Assembly: GCA_002436405.1 (NCBI GenBank)
Contig: DJLZ01000005.1
Span: 248,001 to 312,000 of the forward strand
DNA from: Proteobacteria bacterium UBA6503
GTDB taxonomy: Bacteria; Pseudomonadota; Alphaproteobacteria; UBA1280; UBA6503
DNA length: 64,000 bases
Reading direction: 5' to 3'
The notes below the pieces were generated by a model. It saw only the letters and a list, made by a program, of their open reading frames with translations. It was not told the origin of the DNA and made no database searches. This document shows, in pieces, positions 59,535 through 64,000 of this stretch (position 1 is the first letter of the stretch; each line of letters opens with the position of its first letter). The position numbers and the translations under genes were made by a program.

Positions 59535-62404
59535 TAGGCGGTCTTCTTCGTCTTGCTATCAAGCAGCGGCTTTAGGTAACGGCCTGTGTGGCTGGTTTTG
59601 TGAGCGGCTACATCTTCGGGTGTGCCCGCAACCATAACGGTACCGCCAGCGTCGCCACCTTCAGGGCCCATGTCTACAATCCAGTCGGCTGTTTTAATAA
59701 CGTCAAGGTTATGCTCAATCACAACCATTGTATTGCCGTCATCCACAAGTTTATGTAGGGCTTTAAGCAGCACGTCAATATCGTGGAAGTGTAGGCCTGT
59801 TGTAGGCTCATCCAAGATGTAAAGCGTGTTACCTGTGGCACGTTTTGCCAGTTCTTTGGCAAGCTTAATACGCTGTGCTTCACCACCTGATAGGGTAGTG
59901 GCTGACTGCCCAAGGCGAATGTAGCTTAGGCCAACGTCCATTAGTGTAGATAGGCGCTTTTTAATCGCAGGGATGTCTTGGAAGAAGTTCAAAGCATCTT
60001 CAACTGTCATATCCAGTACGTCGGCGATTGATTTATCGCGGTAGGTAATCTCAAGGGTTTCACGGTTGTAGCGCTTACCCTTACAAACGTCACACTGTAC
60101 GTAAACATCAGCAAGGAAGTGCATTTCAACCTTAATCAGGCCGTCGCCTTCGCAAGCCTCACAGCGGCCACCTTTAACGTTGAATGAGAAACGCCCCGGC
60201 TTATAACCACGGGCTTTGGCTTCAGGTAGGCCCACAAACCAATCGCGGATAGGGCTCATCACGCCTGTGTAAGTGGCAGGATTTGAGCGTGGCGTACGAC
60301 CGATTGGTGATTGATCAATTTCAATAATCTTATCTAGCTGGTCGGTGCCTTCAATCTTAGTGTGCTTACCAATCTCTTTCACCTTTAGGCCCATTTGGTG
60401 AGCCACGCCATTGTGCAATGTATCAAGCGTCAGGGTTGACTTGCCTGAGCCTGATACACCTGTTACACATGTAAGCGCATTCAGCGGGAATGACGCATCA
60501 ACATTTTTCAGGTTGTTAGAAGTTGCGCCCTTAAGGTGTAGGGCATGTTTTTTAATATCAACCTTGCGGCGTTTTTCAGGCACAGCAATGCTGCGCTTAC
60601 CTGATAAGAACTGCCCTGTGATTGACTTAGGCTCGGCTAGAATATCTTCAACTTTACCTTCGGCCACAACTTCACCGCCAGTTTCACCAGCGCCTGGGCC
60701 CATATCGATTACCCAGTCAGCGGTACGGATAGCGTCTTCGTCGTGTTCAACTACGATAATAGTGTTATCCAAGTCGCGAAGGTTCTTCAGGCTTTCAAGC
60801 AGGCGGTCATTATCACGTTGGTGCAGGCCGATTGAAGGCTCATCCAATACGTATAGAACACCCGTTAGGCCTGAGCCAATTTGCGAGGCCAAGCGAATAC
60901 GCTGTGACTCCCCACCAGATAGCGTGCCTGACTTACGTGCTAGGCTTAGGTAGCCAAGACCCACATGCTCCAAAAAGCCAAGGCGGGCGTTAATCTCTTT
61001 TAAAATAGGTTTGGCAATGTCTTGGTTTTTGCCTTTAAGGCGGCCACCCATATCGGCAAAGTGTTCAACACACTCATGGATAGGGATGTTGTTTACGTGG
61101 GCAATGTTTTTGCCATCTACCAATACATGGAGTGCGTCTTTGTTCAAACGGTCACCCTTACAGCTTGGGCAGGCTGACTGACTACGGAACTGTGAAAGTT
61201 CATCACGCTGCCAAGGGTAGCGTGCCGTGCGCCAGCGGTATTCAAGCTGAGGGATAAGCCCTTTAAATTTACGCTTAATCTTGCGGCCGCTACGGGCGGT
61301 ATCTTCAAGTACAATAGCAACGTCACCTGTGCCATACATCAGGGCTTCTTGGGCACCTTTACTTAGTGTGTTGTAGGTTTTGTTTTGGTTAAAACCCATT
61401 TCTTTTGAAAGTGTTACAAGGGTTTCTTCTTGTAAGTCATTAAGAATATCACCCCAAGGGATAATACCCCCAGCGTTTAGCGGTTTATCGGGGTCAATAA
61501 TCAAATCAGGGTTAAAGAAAACCACTTGGCCAAGGCCGTCACAGGTTTGGCAAGCACCATATGGGCTGTTGAATGAGAATGTGCGTGGCTCAAGTTCGGC
61601 AATGGTATGGCCACATTTGGCACAGGCATATTTTTCTGAGAATGTAAGCGCTTCAGGCAGCTCTTCATCGCCTTTTGCTACAGGCTCGGCCATGGCCATG
61701 CCATCTGCTAGTTTAAGCGCAGTTTCGAGTGATTCTGCCAATCGGCCAGCAGCGTCTGGGCGCACAACCAAACGGTCAACGATGATATCGATGGTGTGCT
61801 TTAGGTTCTTGTTAAGTTCAGGTGTATCGCCAATGTCGTAAACTTCGTCATTAATACGTACACGGGTAAAACCTTTTTTCTGCCATTCAAGCAGCTCTTT
61901 TTTATACTCACCCTTACGGCCACGGATAACAGGGGCAACCAGCTGTAGGCGTGTGCCTTCAGGCCATTCAAGAATAGCATCAACCATCTGGCTAACGGTT
62001 TGGGCTGAAATTGGTGTTTTGTGCGTTGGGCAGTGCGGGATACCTGTTTGCGCATAAAGCAGACGCAGGTAGTCGTGCACTTCAGTAATGGTGCCCACAG
62101 TTGAGCGTGGGTTTTTGCTGGTGGTTTTTTGATCAATCGCAATCGCTGGTGAAAGGCCTTCAATACTATCAACCTTAGGCTTGTTTGATAGGTTAAGGAA
62201 TTGGCGTGCATAGGCCGAAAGACTCTCAACAAATCGGCGCTGACCTTCAGCGTAAATGGTATCAAATGCCAACGAAGATTTACCCGAGCCTGAAAGGCCC
62301 GTAATCACTGTTAAGGTTTGTTTTGGGATGTCGATCGAAACATTTTTAAGGTTATGTTCGCCCGCACCGCGGATTTTAATATGACTTACCGTGCTATTTG
62401 CCAC
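59534..62404 (-). CDS. uvrA: Excinuclease ABC subunit UvrA
   Basis: A 956-residue protein with two ABC ATPase modules (Walker A GLSGSGKSS and GVSGSGKST; signatures LSGGESQR and LSGGEAQR) and two zinc modules (CAKCG...CQTC and CEAC...CDVC). It finds DNA lesions in nucleotide excision repair. The start is GTG; the ribosome-binding region is weak. uvrA diverges from ssb as in many proteobacteria. I saw no LexA box (GTTC-N7-GTTC or CTG-N10-CAG) in the 141-nt spacer. Confidence 0.97.
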   Translation of the reverse strand: MANSTVSHIKIRGAGEHNLKNVSIDIPKQTLTVITGLSGSGKSSLAFDTIYAEGQRRFVESLSAYARQFLNLSNKPKVDSIEGLSPAIAIDQKTTSKNPRSTVGTITEVHDYLRLLYAQTGIPHCPTHKTPISAQTVSQMVDAILEWPEGTRLQLVAPVIRGRKGEYKKELLEWQKKGFTRVRINDEVYDIGDTPELNKNLKHTIDIIVDRLVVRPDAAGRLAESLETALKLADGMAMAEPVAKGDEELPEALTFSEKYACAKCGHTIAELEPRTFSFNSPYGACQTCDGLGQVVFFNPDLIIDPDKPLNAGGIIPWGDILNDLQEETLVTLSKEMGFNQNKTYNTLSKGAQEALMYGTGDVAIVLEDTARSGRKIKRKFKGLIPQLEYRWRTARYPWQRDELSQFRSQSACPSCKGDRLNKDALHVLVDGKNIAHVNNIPIHECVEHFADMGGRLKGKNQDIAKPILKEINARLGFLEHVGLGYLSLARKSGTLSGGESQRIRLASQIGSGLTGVLYVLDEPSIGLHQRDNDRLLESLKNLRDLDNTIIVVEHDEDAIRTADWVIDMGPGAGETGGEVVAEGKVEDILAEPKSITGQFLSGKRSIAVPEKRRKVDIKKHALHLKGATSNNLKNVDASFPLNALTCVTGVSGSGKSTLTLDTLHNGVAHQMGLKVKEIGKHTKIEGTDQLDKIIEIDQSPIGRTPRSNPATYTGVMSPIRDWFVGLPEAKARGYKPGRFSFNVKGGRCEACEGDGLIKVEMHFLADVYVQCDVCKGKRYNRETLEITYRDKSIADVLDMTVEDALNFFQDIPAIKKRLSTLMDVGLSYIRLGQSATTLSGGEAQRIKLAKELAKRATGNTLYILDEPTTGLHFHDIDVLLKALHKLVDDGNTMVVIEHNLDVIKTADWIVDMGPEGGDAGGTVMVAGTPEDVAAHKTSHTGRYLKPLLDSKTKKTA

Positions 62405-62434
62405 AGGATTTCACCGTCTAATTGTAGATTTTAA

Positions 62435-62463
62435 TTGGCTTTCTTGATATACGCAGTTATAAA
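62435..62463 (+). promoter_or_regulatory. Promoter of ssb
   Basis: TTGGCT-N17-TATAAA, about 80 nt before ssb. Confidence 0.55.
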
Positions 62464-62545
62464 GGTACGCAGCTAAAACTTCAATGGTTACAGTTGATGT
62501 TTTAGTTTTTATTTTAAAGTACAGAATTCTGAGAGAGGGAATACA

Positions 62546-63022
62546 ATGGCAGGCAGCTTGAACAAAGTAACACTAATCGGTAACTTGGGTCGTGACCCTG
62601 AAGTTCGTTACACTAACGACAACCGTCCAATTGCCAACCTTACTCTTGCAACCAGCGAATCTTGGAAAGACCAATCAGGTCAAAAACAAGAGAAAACCGA
62701 ATGGCACCGTATTGTGATTTTCGGTAACCTTGCTGATGTTGTTCAAAAATACCTTAAAAAAGGTGACAGCGTTTACTTTGAAGGTAAGCTTCAAACTCGT
62801 AAATGGACTGACCAATCAGGCCAAGAGAAATACACAACTGAAGTTGTTGTAGATCGTGGCGGCACCATGGTTATGCTTGGTAAAGGTGGTAGTGCAGGCG
62901 CTTCAGGCGGCGATAACTACAACTACAACCAAGACGCTGGCGCTGGCCAAATGAGCGGTGGCGCTACATCTAAGCCAGCTGTTAGCGAAGACACAGCTTT
63001 CGACGACGATATCCCATTCTAG
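62546..63022 (+). CDS. ssb: Single-stranded DNA-binding protein
   Basis: A 158-residue protein with an OB fold (LNKVTLIGNLGRDPEVRY, EWHRIVIFG), a Gly/Asn-rich linker (about 113-145) and the acidic tip DDDIPF that binds partner proteins. It coats single-stranded DNA in replication and repair. GAGAGGG precedes the ATG. Confidence 0.97.
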   Translation: MAGSLNKVTLIGNLGRDPEVRYTNDNRPIANLTLATSESWKDQSGQKQEKTEWHRIVIFGNLADVVQKYLKKGDSVYFEGKLQTRKWTDQSGQEKYTTEVVVDRGGTMVMLGKGGSAGASGGDNYNYNQDAGAGQMSGGATSKPAVSEDTAFDDDIPF

Positions 63023-63067
63023 GCCTAAGATTAGGGCGACCTATCTTAACCCTTTAGGTTTTGTGAA

Positions 63068-63940
63068 ATGAGCAAAGATCTTAAAAAAGAAACCCCCGAT
63101 GTTCAGCATGATCATTCAATCGAAGATCTGCTGACCGGGGGTTCTTTTGATGAACCACCAAAGCGCACCATTGGTGGGCGCATTGTCGCGTTCATTAAAC
63201 TAAACCTCTTTGCGGGTATTGTGGTGCTTGCCCCACTTGTGGTGACCCTTTGGCTTTTCAAAACACTTGTGATTGCTGTTGATGACTACCTGCTTAGCTT
63301 CATACCTGCGCAATACCACCTAAACAACGTTATTTATAACCACTTTAATGTGATTATACCTGTTGACCCTCATGGCCTAGGCTTACTAGGTGGGGTGGTC
63401 TTCCTTGTGATTGTGGGCCTATTGGTGCGTAACATCTTTGGCCGTACACTGCTTAACTGGGGCGAGCGTGTTCTAAGCCGCATTCCTGGTGTAAGTGCCG
63501 TTTATAACTCGGTAAAGCAAATCACTGAAACCATTACGGCTTCAAACTCAAAGTCATTCCGTAAAGTTGTGATGGTTGAATACCCACGTAAGGGTATTTG
63601 GGCTGTGGGCTTTGTTTCTGGTACGACCCAAGGCCAAGCGCAAAACAAGATTGATAAGAAGCTGGTAAACGTTTTCTTGCCAACAACGCCAAACCCAACA
63701 TCGGGCTTTTTGTTGTTCTTCCCTGAGGAAGACCTGATTGAACTTGATATGACCGTTGACCAAGGCCTGAAGATGATTATCTCAGCTGGTATTGTGACGC
63801 CAACCAAAGCCGAAGGTTTGGCTGCGCTGAAGAAACAAAAACAAGCGCAAGCCCATGCCGCTGCGCTTGAAAAAGCAGAAGCTGCAAAGGCTGATGCAAA
63901 AGCTGCCAAAAAAAGAACCAAAGCAACACGAAGTTGCTGA
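63068..63940 (+). CDS. DUF502 membrane protein, possibly frameshifted tail
   Basis: A 290-residue protein with two membrane helices (about 38-60 and 105-127) and a DUF502 domain with SRIPGVSAVYNSVKQITE and VMVEYPRKGIWAVGFVSG. Function is not established. The reading frame stops at 63940, 24 nt after a run of seven A (63908-63914). If one A is skipped, the frame stays open to the window edge and encodes a Lys/Ala/Pro-rich tail like those of TatA and YajC, so the true protein may run beyond the window. Confidence 0.85.
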   Translation: MSKDLKKETPDVQHDHSIEDLLTGGSFDEPPKRTIGGRIVAFIKLNLFAGIVVLAPLVVTLWLFKTLVIAVDDYLLSFIPAQYHLNNVIYNHFNVIIPVDPHGLGLLGGVVFLVIVGLLVRNIFGRTLLNWGERVLSRIPGVSAVYNSVKQITETITASNSKSFRKVVMVEYPRKGIWAVGFVSGTTQGQAQNKIDKKLVNVFLPTTPNPTSGFLLFFPEEDLIELDMTVDQGLKMIISAGIVTPTKAEGLAALKKQKQAQAHAAALEKAEAAKADAKAAKKRTKATRSC

Positions 63941-64000
63941 AGTGGCTAAGCCAAAGAAAGTAGCTAAAAAGGCTCCGAAGAAGACAACTAAGAAAAAGTC

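Noticed and set aside
62405..62545. LexA-controlled operator between uvrA and ssb
   Set aside because: Searched by eye for GTTC-N7-GTTC, GAAC-N7-GAAC and CTG-N10-CAG; none seen.

Overview
The window is one continuous stretch of bacterial chromosome carrying mostly housekeeping genes. Conserved gene orders point to the Alphaproteobacteria: rpsF-rpsR-DUF2232-rplI-dnaB-radA-cvpA, a PCMT-like methyltransferase-rhodanese-tolC-popZ-valS, SPOR-nagZ-tatABC-serS-pcm-LysM/M23, and an ECF sigma factor paired with an NrsF-type anti-sigma factor. The genus cannot be named from the sequence. Native genes favour CTA, TCA, ATT and GTT codons and often overlap by 1 to 17 nt. A -35 box reading TTGCAA recurs in front of several units. 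There is no integrase, transposase, rRNA operon or CRISPR array.

Layout. 1-3.7 kb: end of rlmE, a small membrane-anchored protein, a nucleoside deoxyribosyltransferase-like protein and a double-ATPase peptide ABC protein. 3.7-7.2 kb: yfgM-bamB-der. 7.3-14.5 kb: orphan gene A, then on the minus strand the rpsF...dnaB-radA-cvpA block, interrupted by secreted orphan gene D. 14.8-19.9 kb: fabD-fabG-acpP-fabF-mltG-gmk. 19.9-24.5 kb: an EEP-family protein, a ClpP-like protease (gene B), a CobT-like VWA protein (gene C) and tRNA-Gly. 24.7-29 kb: an RnfD-like/FG-GAP/ASPIC fusion, ECF sigma with NrsF, tRNA-Asn and tRNA-Cys. 29.1-38.8 kb: PCMT-like, rhodanese, tolC, three related secreted proteins, a LOG-family protein, popZ and valS. 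38.8-41.2 kb: ABC exporter and an ErpA-like protein. 41.4-50.5 kb: SPOR, nagZ, M50 protease, YdcF-like, tatABC, serS, pcm, DedA-like, LysM/LytM lipoprotein, apt. 50.6-56.5 kb: NAD kinase, yajC-secD-secF, a Tat-targeted superoxide dismutase, a secreted coiled-coil protein and an ElaA-like acetyltransferase. 56.5-64 kb: a P-loop ATPase, trmFO, an AbrB-type membrane protein, uvrA, then ssb and a DUF502 protein.

The genes cover protein export (Sec and Tat), outer membrane assembly and efflux (BamB, TolC), fatty acid synthesis, translation, replication and repair, and wall growth. Both a Tat translocase and a likely Tat substrate (the SOD) are present.

The strongest unexplained signal is a dispersed group of four genes (A 7303-7992, D 10117-10671, B 21160-22266, C 22516-24306). 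Each is a single-gene unit with its own terminator, a codon pattern unlike its neighbours (CTG/CTC, TCG, ATC, GTC, AAG), and a long pyrimidine tract directly before a strong Shine-Dalgarno site. Other points of interest are three paralogous secreted proteins in tandem, a fused RnfD-like/FG-GAP/ASPIC protein, a superoxide dismutase with a strong internal start, and a 7-A run that breaks the lysine-rich tail of the DUF502 protein.
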